From contig JAIRWP010000051.1 of NCBI GenBank assembly GCA_031268845.1, positions 1-42,893 of the forward strand: DNA of 42,893 nucleotides, written 5' to 3'. Source of the DNA: Lactobacillales bacterium (GTDB lineage: Bacteria; Bacillota; Bacilli; Lactobacillales; Streptococcaceae). Both the position numbers and the translations under genes were made by a program. This document shows positions 9,321-18,422 of this stretch, piece after piece (position 1 is the first letter of the stretch; each line of letters starts with the position of its first letter). Under the pieces are notes generated by a model. That model made no database searches. It saw only the letters and a list, made by a program, of their open reading frames with translations, and was not told where the DNA came from.

Positions 9321-9376
9321 TAAAATGATTTTTAATTTGGTTCTAATATTGATTTTCATAAGGAGGAAATCTGCAA

Positions 9377-10387
9377 ATGATAGTAAAAGTAGGAATTAAT
9401 GGTTTTGGACGTATCGGACGCTTAGCATTTCGCCGGATTCAAAATGTTGAGGGCGTAGAAGTTGTTGCTATCAACGATTTAACAGACTCTCGTATGTTGG
9501 CTCATTTATTAAAATACGATACAACACAAGGACGTTTTGATGGAACAGTTGAAATTCAAGAAGATGCTTTTGTTGTAAATGGTAAAAAGGTTGCAATTTC
9601 TAAAAATTCTGATCCAGCAAAAATTGGATGGAATAAATGGGATGTGGACGTTGTTCTTGAAGCAACTGGTTTTTTTGCTTCAAAAGAAAAGGCTGAACTA
9701 CATATTAAAGGCGGAGCGAAAAAAGTGGTAATTACTGCTCCTGGTGGTGCTGATGTTAAAACAATTGTTTATAACACTAACCACAATACTTTAGACGGTT
9801 TAGAAACAGTAATTTCTGCTGGTTCATGTACGACTAACTGTTTAGCACCAATGGCAGATGCTTTGCATAGACACTTTGGCATTAAAGTAGGAACAATGAC
9901 TACTGTTCATGGTTATACGGGAGATCAAATGACACTTGACGGTCCTCACCGTGGTGGAGATTTACGTCGTGCGCGCGCAGCTGCAGAAAATATTGTTCCT
10001 AATTCAACAGGCGCAGCTAAAGCCATCGGTTTAGTTATTCCTGAGTTAAATGGTAAACTTTCTGGTCATGCTCAACGTGTTCCGATTCCAACTGGTTCAT
10101 TAACTGAGTTAGTAACTATTTTAGGTAAAAAAGTTAACGTTGATGAAGTAAATTCAGCTATGAAAGCTGAGGAAACTGAATCTTATGGTTATAATACCGA
10201 TGAAATTGTATCTTCTGACATTGTTGGTATGACTTTTGGTTCATTGTTTGATGCAACACAAACAGAAATTATGCATGGGGATGATGATACGCAATTAGTT
10301 AAAACAGTATCTTGGTACGACAATGAAATGTCTTATACAGCTCAGTTGGTACGTACGCTAGCTTACTTTGCAAGTTTAATAAAATAA
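9377..10387 (+). CDS. gapA: Glyceraldehyde-3-phosphate dehydrogenase, NAD type
   Basis: Glycolytic enzyme converting glyceraldehyde-3-phosphate to 1,3-bisphosphoglycerate. The N-terminus [15 protein letters not shown] is the Rossmann nucleotide loop, [12 protein letters not shown] contains the catalytic Cys at about residue 151, and [15 protein letters not shown] is the conserved C-terminal segment. Length (336 residues) is normal. A consensus AAGGAGG site precedes the ATG and the gap to cggR is 56 bp. Unlike many Firmicutes, no pgk, tpiA, pgm or eno follow; a terminator comes next, so the operon ends here. Confidence 0.96.
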   Translation: MIVKVGINGFGRIGRLAFRRIQNVEGVEVVAINDLTDSRMLAHLLKYDTTQGRFDGTVEIQEDAFVVNGKKVAISKNSDPAKIGWNKWDVDVVLEATGFFASKEKAELHIKGGAKKVVITAPGGADVKTIVYNTNHNTLDGLETVISAGSCTTNCLAPMADALHRHFGIKVGTMTTVHGYTGDQMTLDGPHRGGDLRRARAAAENIVPNSTGAAKAIGLVIPELNGKLSGHAQRVPIPTGSLTELVTILGKKVNVDEVNSAMKAEETESYGYNTDEIVSSDIVGMTFGSLFDATQTEIMHGDDDTQLVKTVSWYDNEMSYTAQLVRTLAYFASLIK

Positions 10388-10433
10388 AAGCAATACGTAA
10401 ACAGCAGATTCTTAAATAAGATTAAATAAACAT

Positions 10434-10469
10434 AAAAAAGTGGAGCAATATAATTTGCTTCGCTTTTTT
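10434..10469 (+). terminator. Terminator of cggR-gapA
   Basis: Stem AAGTGGAGCAA pairing (with one G-U and one mismatch-tolerant pair) with TTGCTTCGCTT around a six-base loop, preceded by A6 and followed by T6. It is placed 46 bp after the gapA stop and would end the cggR-gapA transcript. Confidence 0.75.
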
Positions 10470-10555
10470 GCTTTTTCAAATAAAATTTTTAATATTTTGC
10501 ACCTCATTTAAAAATGGTTTATTAGTATTAAAAACTTTTTGATTATTAATCTCAA

Positions 10556-10564
10556 TGATATAAT
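10556..10564 (+). promoter_or_regulatory. Candidate extended -10 promoter of the coiled-coil/membrane pair
   Basis: TGATATAAT is a perfect extended -10 element. A CTTTTTGATT block lies about 17 bases upstream. It is 72 bp before the ATG at 10636 and follows the gapA terminator, so the two downstream genes appear to have their own promoter. Confidence 0.55.
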
Positions 10565-10635
10565 GCAAATAACATAAGCTAATAATTATATAAAGCAGCA
10601 AATATGTTTCTACATTATACTGGAGGGGAACATCT

Positions 10636-11469
10636 ATGAGCGAAGCAGCTTCAAATTATGAATTAGAGTTAGAAGAGTTAGAAAAAGTTATGGGGAAATT
10701 GGAAAAATCACTGATTTCAACCAAACAGGAATTAAAAGAAGAAACTGAAAAAAATGTTACATTAACTGAGAATCTTAATAAATTGAAACAAACATTTAAA
10801 AATAATTTACCTGCAACAAAAAGTATGAAACAAATAGAAGATCAATTGAAATTTACTTTAAAAAAATTAGATTCTACGCAAGAGCAAGCTCTTTTGTTAA
10901 AGAAAAAATTAGCTAAAATGCAAGAAATATTAAATCAGAAAATAGCTGAAAATCAAAAACTAAGTATTGATAATGAGATTTTAAAGCAAGAAATGACCAA
11001 CTTAACAGCAAAATTCCAAGAAAATGTACACTCCTCCAAAGTCAAAACACCACAAACAGATATGACTCCTTCAATAAATAAGACTAATGATTATAAAGAT
11101 CAATTACAGAAATTACAGAGTGATTTAGCTACTAGCAAGCAAATTTTGCTTCAACAAAAAAAAGAAAATCAAAAATTAAAAGAGCAATTAATCTCTGTAA
11201 AGCAACAAATGTTTTCTAAAGAAGAAATGGCTGATATGTTTGTACAAGCCAAAAAATTAGCTAGAGAAAAAGTTTTAAAAGATCAAGCTCAAATCCAGGC
11301 ACACGAAGAAGAAAAATATTTAAATACTATAAGTGAAGAAAGAAATAAATTGTATGATGAGTTATTAAAAATGGCACAGATAAATCAAAAATTTATTACT
11401 CGCTTAGCTGATTTAAAAGATAAAGAACGTCATTTAACAGAAAGGAAAGGCATCGAGAAAAATGAATAA
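10636..11469 (+). CDS. Unrecognised cytoplasmic coiled-coil protein
   Basis: I do not recognise this family. The 277-residue product has no signal peptide or membrane segment and is nearly all predicted coiled coil: long runs rich in Lys, Glu, Gln and Leu with heptad-like spacing (for example LEELEKVMGKLEKSL and LLLKKKLAKMQEIL). A break around residues 135-155 is rich in Thr, Ser and Pro. The segment MFSKEEMADMFVQAKKLAREKV faintly recalls the tail of DivIVA/SepIVA-type proteins, but this is not enough for assignment. Start has AGGGGAAC upstream. The stop overlaps the ATG of the next gene by eight bases, so translation is coupled and the two products probably act together. A scaffold or cytoskeletal role is possible but only inferred. 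Confidence 0.8.
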   Translation: MSEAASNYELELEELEKVMGKLEKSLISTKQELKEETEKNVTLTENLNKLKQTFKNNLPATKSMKQIEDQLKFTLKKLDSTQEQALLLKKKLAKMQEILNQKIAENQKLSIDNEILKQEMTNLTAKFQENVHSSKVKTPQTDMTPSINKTNDYKDQLQKLQSDLATSKQILLQQKKENQKLKEQLISVKQQMFSKEEMADMFVQAKKLAREKVLKDQAQIQAHEEEKYLNTISEERNKLYDELLKMAQINQKFITRLADLKDKERHLTERKGIEKNE

Positions 11470-12451
11470 GCGGTTTCGTTCAACAATATTAATAAGCTTA
11501 TTATTTTTTTCTTTAATATTCATAAATGGAATGAAAGTTTTAGCTGATTTTTCTACTTCAACACAAGCTGAAAATACAAGTAGTTCTGCAAGTGTCTCAA
11601 AAGTACAACCGAATGATTTATTAGGCGTAAGGTTAGATTTTGTTTATGATACGCAAGATGATGTAAAAAATACTCTAAAGGTTGTTGTTTATCTTATTCA
11701 AGAAGAAAAAGAGGTTTTTACACCTCTTTATAAAGCAGATAATTCACAATATAAAGTTACTGTAAAAGTAAATTTTTATGTTGGAGATAAACTGGTCCAT
11801 ACTCAAAATTATTCAACAAATAAAACAGGAGAGTTAAGCGTTGATTTAGACGAAATTTCTGCACTATCCAGTTATAAAGAAGGACAAGTGCGAGTTGAGT
11901 TAGATCCATTAACGGTTGGTGGAGTTGATTTAGATCAAAAAAAATATCATGATAAAGCTTTTCGTGAATTTACTTTGCCTATTCCAAAACGTTCTGAAAA
12001 GAGTTCTGTTGATGATGAAAAGCAGGAAGATGATGAAGGAAGAACAATGATGAGTATTTTAATAGAAGCAATTGTGGTAGGAAGTGCTGCATTAATCTTG
12101 GGCTATCTAATTGGCAGACTTCACGCCAAACGCAGATTCAAGAAAAAAGCTTTGCAGCAAGAAAAAAATAAAAAATTTGAAACAGTTCCAACATTAGATT
12201 CAAACGCTGTATCTTCCACTCAAGTAACGGAACAAAATATAAGCACTTCTTATGTAAAAGATGAGCGCGAAATTGAACCTCTTATTACTTCTAAAAAAGA
12301 TCCTGAACAAATTTTGGTAAACGCTGAAGGAAATGTCAAAGAAGATGCGACAAATCATGAAAATTTATCAGCTTCAGATGATAATGCAGATCCTTTGGAT
12401 CAAATAAAAGCATTGCGAAAACATGCGCAACAGTTACTAAAAGAAGTATAA
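11462..12451 (+). CDS. Unrecognised single-pass membrane protein with extracellular domain
   Basis: I do not recognise this family. The 329-residue product starts with a signal-peptide-like segment (STILISLLFFSLIFINGMKVLA), followed by a Ser/Thr-rich stretch and a probably beta-rich extracellular domain (about residues 50-185, with KVTVKVNFYVGDKLVHTQNY and LDPLTVGG). A second hydrophobic span at about residues 197-220 (ILIEAIVVGSAALILGYLIG) is followed by basic residues (HAKRRFKKK), so the remaining 105-residue charged tail should be cytoplasmic. It overlaps the upstream coiled-coil gene by eight bases. The layout suggests an envelope receptor or anchor whose tail meets a coiled-coil partner; function is unknown. 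Confidence 0.8.
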   Translation: MNKRFRSTILISLLFFSLIFINGMKVLADFSTSTQAENTSSSASVSKVQPNDLLGVRLDFVYDTQDDVKNTLKVVVYLIQEEKEVFTPLYKADNSQYKVTVKVNFYVGDKLVHTQNYSTNKTGELSVDLDEISALSSYKEGQVRVELDPLTVGGVDLDQKKYHDKAFREFTLPIPKRSEKSSVDDEKQEDDEGRTMMSILIEAIVVGSAALILGYLIGRLHAKRRFKKKALQQEKNKKFETVPTLDSNAVSSTQVTEQNISTSYVKDEREIEPLITSKKDPEQILVNAEGNVKEDATNHENLSASDDNADPLDQIKALRKHAQQLLKEV

Positions 12452-12468
12452 AAAAGATTGTAAAGCAG

Positions 12469-12520
12469 ACTGTGTAGTTAGTCTTGCCTAAGTTGGGGCA
12501 TCTACACAGTTTGTTTTTTT
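12469..12520 (+). terminator. Terminator after the coiled-coil/membrane pair
   Basis: Perfect 9-bp stem ACTGTGTAG (12469-12477) and CTACACAGT (12502-12510), then TTTGTTTTTTT. An outer AGATTGTAAA/TTTACAATCT pair (12456-12526) extends the structure. It lies 17 bp after the stop of the membrane protein gene. Confidence 0.8.
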
Positions 12521-12549
12521 ACAATCTCTAAAATTAGAAAAACTATCAA

Positions 12550-12696
12550 TTACACAAACCAAGCAATATCTTCATCTTGCCATCCAACAGCAACAGCTGC
12601 GTTAATTTCTTCTTTATTTAATGTCCAAACATGTTCACCATTTCCTGGGTTATACATACGATATACAGGAGTCGATCCATATTTATATCTTTCTTT
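12550..12696 (-). pseudogene. Remnant of a surface-protein repeat (PF18885/DUF5648-like)
   Basis: On the minus strand an open stretch of 48 codons lacking a start encodes TPVYRMYNPGNGEHVWTLN followed by AAVAVGWQDEDIAWFV and a stop. This is the repeat motif (PVYRxYNPxxGEHxxT ... GWxxExxAW) common at the C-termini of secreted Lactobacillales cell-wall hydrolases and surface proteins. A TAG stop interrupts the frame just upstream, so only the last repeat of a lost gene remains. It sits between the terminator and the L,D-transpeptidase gene, in opposite orientation. Confidence 0.65.
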
Positions 12697-12767
12697 CTAG
12701 TAAGCGGTAAAATTACGAAATATGTTAAAATTATTAATGAAATTGCTTATTAGGGAGGACTATCAAT

Positions 12768-14174
12768 TTGAAGTTATTGAAGAGAAAAGCTTTTTTATTT
12801 ACAGGAGTAGCAGTGCTTGCTTTTTTATCAATTGGAGGATATCAGATTTATCGTAAGTCGCATTTTGCTTGGGGAGCAACAGTGCTTGGAAAATCACTTT
12901 CTCTTAAGTCAGTGAATGAAGCGTATGATATCTTGCAAAAGGCTAATCAACCTTTAAAAATGGAAATTGTCGAAAGAAATGAAACATATACAGTAAAGAT
13001 TCCGGCTAAATATAGATTAACAAAGGAGCTTTTAAGGAAACAGTTACCTAATAAAACAGTTGAATTGACCAAAAATTCGGAATTTGCAAAAGAGGTAGAA
13101 AAATCTCTTAGCAAATTAGACTTTAAAGAATATCCTGGCGAAAATGCCAAATTAAACTTTACGGGTAATGCTTGGGAGATTGTTCCGGAAGTAAAGAGCA
13201 CCAAAATAGATCATAAAAAACTTAAAGCAACTCTTACAAAAGATGCTTTTGCTGGAGAAGTAAAAATTCTTAAACTTTCGCAATTTTTTATTCCTGTAAA
13301 AGTGACAGCAAATGATCCAACTTTAAAAAAGAATTTAAAAAATGCCAATAAGTTAACGCAAAAACAAGTGATTTTAAGTGTTAATGATCAAAAAGTTGAG
13401 TTAACCAAAGATACTTTGGCATCATTTTTAAATATTGAAGGAAATTTGCGTGTAGAAAAAATTGCTGCCTATTTGACAGACAAGTTAAATCCAAAAGTTT
13501 CGACTTTTGATAAAGATGTTCTGTGGACAAATCCTAGTGATGGCAGAATTTATAAATTTTTAAATAATCATGCTTGGGGTTGGGATATTAAAATCAAAGA
13601 AGCTGCTATGCTTTTACAAAAAGATTTAGTCAATGAGACAAAACAAACGATTGATTTGCCAATTGATGGTGATCCTAAACAAGATACAAAGATTACTGGT
13701 GATTTTATTTGGATTAATTTATTAGACCAAACCATGTATGTTTATCGTAATGGTAGTAAAGTAGTTTCAACCCGCATTATCTCCGGACGAAATAATAAAG
13801 GAACGGCAACGGTTCCGGGTTTTCATACCATAGGTTATAAGAAAACAGATACAAAATTAGAAGGCGAAATGCTGGATGGCAGTAAGTACTCTGTTCCCGT
13901 AAAATATTTTGAACCTTTACAAAGTCGCGGAGCAAATGGCAAATTTTATTACACTGGAATCGGCATTCATGATTCAGATAAAAACTATAGTTTAGTCGAT
14001 GCTTGGATGACCAACGCTGGCTCAAATGGCTGTATCAATACGCCACCAGATGCAATGGAGCAAGTTTGGGCGCAAACTTATGATGGCATACCGGTGATAA
14101 TCACCGGCGATTTATATGCAAACTCACCAGGAAATTATGACAAACCGGTGGATCTTGGAGAATTGGTTAGTTAA
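12768..14174 (+). CDS. Membrane-anchored L,D-transpeptidase (YkuD domain)
   Basis: Wall cross-linking enzyme that forms or edits 3-3 peptide links and can bypass penicillin-binding proteins. One N-terminal membrane segment (about residues 8-26) is followed by a large region resembling the peptidoglycan-binding (PG_binding_4) domain of enterococcal Ldt enzymes. The YkuD domain is at about residues 310-455, with GIGIHDSD (His about 401) and the catalytic motif SNGCINTP (Cys about 422), where Asn replaces the commoner His of SHGC. The start is TTG, fixed by AGGGAGGA eight bases upstream. Length of 468 residues matches the enterococcal Ldt type. Confidence 0.9.
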   Translation: MKLLKRKAFLFTGVAVLAFLSIGGYQIYRKSHFAWGATVLGKSLSLKSVNEAYDILQKANQPLKMEIVERNETYTVKIPAKYRLTKELLRKQLPNKTVELTKNSEFAKEVEKSLSKLDFKEYPGENAKLNFTGNAWEIVPEVKSTKIDHKKLKATLTKDAFAGEVKILKLSQFFIPVKVTANDPTLKKNLKNANKLTQKQVILSVNDQKVELTKDTLASFLNIEGNLRVEKIAAYLTDKLNPKVSTFDKDVLWTNPSDGRIYKFLNNHAWGWDIKIKEAAMLLQKDLVNETKQTIDLPIDGDPKQDTKITGDFIWINLLDQTMYVYRNGSKVVSTRIISGRNNKGTATVPGFHTIGYKKTDTKLEGEMLDGSKYSVPVKYFEPLQSRGANGKFYYTGIGIHDSDKNYSLVDAWMTNAGSNGCINTPPDAMEQVWAQTYDGIPVIITGDLYANSPGNYDKPVDLGELVS

Positions 14175-14194
14175 ATACGATTGGAAAGGTTAAG

Positions 14195-14899
14195 ATGATT
14201 CAAAAGAAAGCCCTGATTGTTCATGATGGCACAAAAATTTATTATGAAATCATTGGCACAGGTTTTCCTTTGGTTATGTTACATGGCAATAGCAGCAGCG
14301 GTCGAACTTTTAATAATCAAGTTGCCTTTTTCAAAGATTACTATACCTGCATTGTGGTAGATAGCAGAGGACATGGCAGATCAAATAATGCTTCGAAAAC
14401 ACTAGAGTTTAAACAAATGAGCAATGATCTGCGTGAAATTTTGGATGCTGAAAAAATTGCTAAAGCGCATTTGTTAGGTTTTAGTGATGGCGGAAATATT
14501 GCTGCCCGCTTTGTAGTTGATTATCCAGAGTATGTTGAAAAATTAATTTTAAATGCTGCCAACCTTGAAGTAAGTGGTTTATACCTTCACTTCCGCTTTT
14601 TATCAAAATTAGAAATATGGCTGGCGAATTTACTGAAACATAACGTTTCTGTTAAAAAATTGATGTTAAAAGAAACCAAAATAACGATTCAAGATTTACA
14701 AAAAATAAAACAGCTGACCTTGATTTTAGTAGGACAATTTGATGTAGTGAAAAGTGTTCACTCAAAAAATTTAGCCAAACATATTCCTAATGCGATACTG
14801 AAAATCGTTCCACATGCTAAACACTCGTTTTTACAAAAATCTCCAACAAGCTATAACAAAATCGTTCTAGCCTTTTTGCAAGAAACTAGGAGAAAATAA
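14195..14899 (+). CDS. Alpha/beta hydrolase
   Basis: Cytoplasmic alpha/beta-hydrolase fold enzyme of 234 residues, substrate unknown. Visible features are the oxyanion loop MLHGNSSSG, the acidic turn VDSRGHGRS, the nucleophile elbow GFSDGG (Ser about residue 97), the late-strand Asp in LVGQFDVV and the catalytic His in PHAKHSF. It starts 20 bp after the L,D-transpeptidase and its stop overlaps the mprF ATG by one base (TAATG), so it is cotranslated with mprF. A lipase/esterase or hydrolase acting on lipid or acyl substrates would fit the context, but that is inference. Confidence 0.85.
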   Translation: MIQKKALIVHDGTKIYYEIIGTGFPLVMLHGNSSSGRTFNNQVAFFKDYYTCIVVDSRGHGRSNNASKTLEFKQMSNDLREILDAEKIAKAHLLGFSDGGNIAARFVVDYPEYVEKLILNAANLEVSGLYLHFRFLSKLEIWLANLLKHNVSVKKLMLKETKITIQDLQKIKQLTLILVGQFDVVKSVHSKNLAKHIPNAILKIVPHAKHSFLQKSPTSYNKIVLAFLQETRRK

Positions 14900-17457
14900 T
14901 GAAAACCGTCCTTGAATACTTAAAAAAACGGATGAAAAAAATCAAATTTATCTTTATAGCCACCGTTTTCTTTGTTTTAAGTTTAGAGTTAATAAAAATG
15001 TCAAAACATTTAAATAGCGAACGCTTTAAAGAGGTAATAGCTGATATGCCTCTTAGCCATTTTATAAGTATTTTAATTGTTGGTTTAGTCTCTATTTTAC
15101 CAATGATTGGCTATGACTTTATTTTAAAAAAGTTATTGAACAATAAATATGAAAATATTTACGTTTTTGAAACTAGTTGGTTGATTAACACCATGAACAA
15201 TATAATCGGATTTGGCGGTTTTTTTAGTTTAGGTCTTCGATCCCAGTTTTATGGTCAGAATAAGAATCCCAAAGAAATTTTAAACGGTACTTCAAAGATT
15301 TTTTTATTTACTATGTCTGGCTTATCAATTTATAGCCTTTTAACGTTAATTGTTGTTGCTTTAGGTGCAGTTAACCCATTTTTAAAAGAGTATTGGATCT
15401 GGCTTTTGGGTGGCGCATTATATTTTCCGATTGTCTTGATTACCACAACGATGAAGAAAAAAGGTCTTTTTGGCGGGCTATCCAAAAAGATCAGTTTTGC
15501 CTTGCTTGTAGTTTCTTTTTTAGAGTGGTCAGGAGTAGCACTGACCTTTATTGTAGTCGGCAAAATGATAAATGTTCATCTACCACTGCTTGAAGTGATA
15601 ACTTTATTTATGGCTGCAATGGTTATCGGAATGGTTTCCATGGTTCCAGGCGGCCTTGGCAGTTTTGATATCATGGTGCTTTTTGGCTTGCGGCACTTGG
15701 GAGTTCCTCAAGAAGTAGTGTTTGCGTGGCTTTTACTGTATCGCATAGCTTATTATTTTGTGCCTTTTTTAATTGGCGTTGTTTTTTTCGTACATCACCT
15801 TGGCGGTCGCTTTAATAAACGCTTTTCTAATATGCCCAAAGCCTTATTGATTGAAATGGCTCATAAAGTATTAAAATTTATGTCTTATTTTTCGGGTTTT
15901 CGTTTAATTTTATTGTCATCACCAACACCCTTAACTTTTTCGTGGCTAGCAAAAATAAACCCCTGGCTGGAAAGTTTTGTTATGCAATTACCCAAAATTA
16001 TTCTTGGCTTTTTATTGATTGTTATGGGACGAGCTATTGCTGAAAGAGTCAAACATGCGTATATTCCTTCGATATTTGTAATATCTTTAACATTAACTTA
16101 TGCATTACTTCAAGAATATGATCCAGTTGCCGTGCTTTCAATGGTTATCATGCTTTGTTTAGCTGTCTTTGCTAAATCAGAGCTTTATCGTGAACAGTTG
16201 GTGCTAAGCTTTGAAAGTATGCTTAAAGATGGCATATTTGTTACGGTTTCAATTTTGACTTGTTTAATTTTTGATGTTTATTCTCGTCCTTTACAAACCT
16301 ATGAGCCAAAACGCGTAACAGATTTTTTGTTTTTTCCGCATGAGAACCTTTGGGTGGCCGGCCTTCTTACAGTGTCCTTTGTATCATTAGCGATGTTATT
16401 GTTTGTGCGCTATCTAGAAGGAAATAAAAAGAAAATTGGTTTAACTTTAACATCAAAAGTGGAAAAAAGAATTTCCCATGTATTGACAAACTATGGTGGC
16501 AATACGGAAAGTCAACTCGTTTTTCTAGGAGATAAAGATATTTTCTTTTACACCAATAATGATGGGGAAGATACGGCTTTTTTACAGTTTAGTTATTTTC
16601 GTGATAAAGCTATTGTGATGGGATCTCCTTCAGGGAAATCTCAAGATTATCCTGAATTATTAGCACATTTTATTAAAGAATGTGATCTTTTAGGCTACTC
16701 TCCTATCTTTTATGAAGTAACAGAGGATATAACATTAATCCTTCATGGATTTGGCTATAATATGATTAAAATGGGTGAAGAAGGTCACGTTGATTTGCTA
16801 AACTTTACGATTAGTGGAAAAAAACAACGTGGTAATCGAGCAACGATGAATCGAATGCAAAAAGAAGGCGTTTATCTAAAAATTTTAAAACCACCTTTTG
16901 CTAAGGAAGACATGAAACAAATGCGTAATATTTCTAACGAATGGCTAGGAAGTCGCAAAGAACGTGGATTTTCAATGGGCTTTTTTGCACCGGATTATAT
17001 TGAACGTGCCCCCGTTGCGATAGTAAAAAACAATGAAGATAAAATTATTGCTTTTGCTAATATTATGCCAACTTATACAGAGCAAATGGTGTCAATTGAC
17101 TTAATGCGCTATAACTCTACTGCCCCTCAAAGTATTATGGACTTTCTTTTTATTTCGTTATTTAATTATTACAAAGATAAGGGAATTCAAACGTTTAATC
17201 TTGGAATGGCGCCGCTGAGCAATGTTGGAACTTCACGTAAAAGTTTTGTACAAGAGCGCATTGCAAATTTAATTTATCAACTTGGTTCGCGTTTTTATTC
17301 CTTTCAAGGACTACGCGAATATAAAAATAAATATGCCACTTCTTGGCGTTCACGTTATATGATGTACTCACGTGATGATATGATTTTATTTGTGATCTGG
17401 GCGCTGCTGCGTGTGGATAATCGGGAAGTTAAAATGCGAAATCGGAGAGTTTTCTAA
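14899..17457 (+). CDS. mprF: Phosphatidylglycerol lysyltransferase MprF
   Basis: Bifunctional membrane protein that transfers lysine (or another amino acid) from aminoacyl-tRNA to phosphatidylglycerol and flips the product outward, reducing sensitivity to cationic peptides. The N-terminal half (about residues 1-500) has some 14 hydrophobic segments, with the UPF0104 flippase signature MVSMVPGGLGSFDIMVL. The C-terminal cytoplasmic synthase domain (about residues 530-850) includes GDKDIFFYTNN, EVTEDITLILHGFGY, SNEWLGSRKERGFSMG and FNLGMAPLSNVG. Length of 852 residues is typical. It overlaps the gene before it and ruvA after it by one base each. Confidence 0.94.
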   Translation: MKTVLEYLKKRMKKIKFIFIATVFFVLSLELIKMSKHLNSERFKEVIADMPLSHFISILIVGLVSILPMIGYDFILKKLLNNKYENIYVFETSWLINTMNNIIGFGGFFSLGLRSQFYGQNKNPKEILNGTSKIFLFTMSGLSIYSLLTLIVVALGAVNPFLKEYWIWLLGGALYFPIVLITTTMKKKGLFGGLSKKISFALLVVSFLEWSGVALTFIVVGKMINVHLPLLEVITLFMAAMVIGMVSMVPGGLGSFDIMVLFGLRHLGVPQEVVFAWLLLYRIAYYFVPFLIGVVFFVHHLGGRFNKRFSNMPKALLIEMAHKVLKFMSYFSGFRLILLSSPTPLTFSWLAKINPWLESFVMQLPKIILGFLLIVMGRAIAERVKHAYIPSIFVISLTLTYALLQEYDPVAVLSMVIMLCLAVFAKSELYREQLVLSFESMLKDGIFVTVSILTCLIFDVYSRPLQTYEPKRVTDFLFFPHENLWVAGLLTVSFVSLAMLLFVRYLEGNKKKIGLTLTSKVEKRISHVLTNYGGNTESQLVFLGDKDIFFYTNNDGEDTAFLQFSYFRDKAIVMGSPSGKSQDYPELLAHFIKECDLLGYSPIFYEVTEDITLILHGFGYNMIKMGEEGHVDLLNFTISGKKQRGNRATMNRMQKEGVYLKILKPPFAKEDMKQMRNISNEWLGSRKERGFSMGFFAPDYIERAPVAIVKNNEDKIIAFANIMPTYTEQMVSIDLMRYNSTAPQSIMDFLFISLFNYYKDKGIQTFNLGMAPLSNVGTSRKSFVQERIANLIYQLGSRFYSFQGLREYKNKYATSWRSRYMMYSRDDMILFVIWALLRVDNREVKMRNRRVF

Positions 17458-18062
17458 TGTATGAATATCTAAGCGGTAAAATTAAAGAAATTACTCCTTA
17501 TTATGTGGTTATTGAAGTAGCAGGTATTGGTTTTAGACTTTCAACACCAAATCCATATGCTTTTGCTGGAAAGATTACTCAAAACGTTAAAGTACATGTT
17601 AAGCAAGTGATTCGTGAGGATGCGCATACACTTTATGGTTTTAAAACAAAAATGGAAAAAGCTTTATTTTTAAAACTCATTTCTGTTTCCGGAATTGGTC
17701 CCAAGTCGGCACTAGCTATTTTGGCTAGTGAAGATTATGCAGGGATTGTTCAGGCAATTAATCAAGCTGATGCTAAGTATTTAACTAAGTTTCCTGGTGT
17801 GGGTAAAAAAACTGCTTCGCAGATGATTCTTGATTTGCAAGGAAGATTAGAAGAATTGGCAAAAAATTTTGTTTCAACCGGAGATGCCCCTTCTAAGATA
17901 GTATCTGCAAATAAAGTTTCTCAGGAATTAACTGAGGCCTTAGAAGCTTTAAGCGCTTTAGGTTATGCAAATAAAGATATTCAAAAAGTTGAAAAAGAAT
18001 TGGCAAAAACCTCCTGCAAAACTACTGATCAATATTTAAGACAAGCATTAAAATTGTTGTAA
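17457..18062 (+). CDS. ruvA: Holliday junction helicase subunit RuvA
   Basis: Tetrameric protein that binds four-way junctions and loads RuvB. Domain I (about residues 1-62) is the OB fold, domain II contains the helix-hairpin-helix motifs VSGIGPKSALAIL and FPGVGKKTASQMI, and domain III (about 150-201) is the RuvB-contacting three-helix unit. Length of 201 residues is normal. The ATG overlaps the mprF stop by one base. ruvB is normally immediately downstream but here is 5.2 kb away, beyond a toxin-antitoxin locus, a hydrolase and a two-component system. Confidence 0.95.
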   Translation: MYEYLSGKIKEITPYYVVIEVAGIGFRLSTPNPYAFAGKITQNVKVHVKQVIREDAHTLYGFKTKMEKALFLKLISVSGIGPKSALAILASEDYAGIVQAINQADAKYLTKFPGVGKKTASQMILDLQGRLEELAKNFVSTGDAPSKIVSANKVSQELTEALEALSALGYANKDIQKVEKELAKTSCKTTDQYLRQALKLL

Positions 18063-18095
18063 TTTAATGAGTTTTTTGAAAGGGAGAGGGATAAA

Positions 18096-18422
18096 ATGAG
18101 TATTGTAAAAACTCGTAAACAAGGGGACGCAGTTACTGTGACAATTCCCAAAAGCTTAGATGTATCTGTGGGTGTTGAGCTAGAACCAATGCTTACAGAT
18201 GAGGGAATTTTGCTTCGCTTTGTAAAACAAACCAAAAAAGATGATTTTGATGAGTATATTTTGCGTGATTTATTTAAAGAAGGTTATCAGGGAGAAGATC
18301 TGATTGCTGAATTTGAACGACGTAAATCAAATATTCCAAAAGCGCTTTATAAAATAGCAGATGAAACAAAAAATGAAGCTGCTATTTCAAGAGAGGAGCT
18401 TATGCGTGAAGTTGATTTATGA
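18096..18422 (+). CDS. AbrB/MazE-like antitoxin
   Basis: A 108-residue protein whose first 45 residues have the swapped-hairpin AbrB/MazE DNA-binding pattern (KTRKQGDAVTVTIPKSLDVSVG). The C-terminal half is charged and helical, as in antitoxins that wrap the toxin. A strong AAGGGAGAGGG site precedes the ATG and the gap to ruvA is 33 bp, so it may be read with mprF-ruvA. The toxin-like frame begins inside its last codons. Pairing of an AbrB-type antitoxin with a RelE/ParE-type toxin is known among Lactobacillales but less common than RelB or MazF pairings. It may now guard a broken toxin. Confidence 0.8.
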   Translation: MSIVKTRKQGDAVTVTIPKSLDVSVGVELEPMLTDEGILLRFVKQTKKDDFDEYILRDLFKEGYQGEDLIAEFERRKSNIPKALYKIADETKNEAAISREELMREVDL

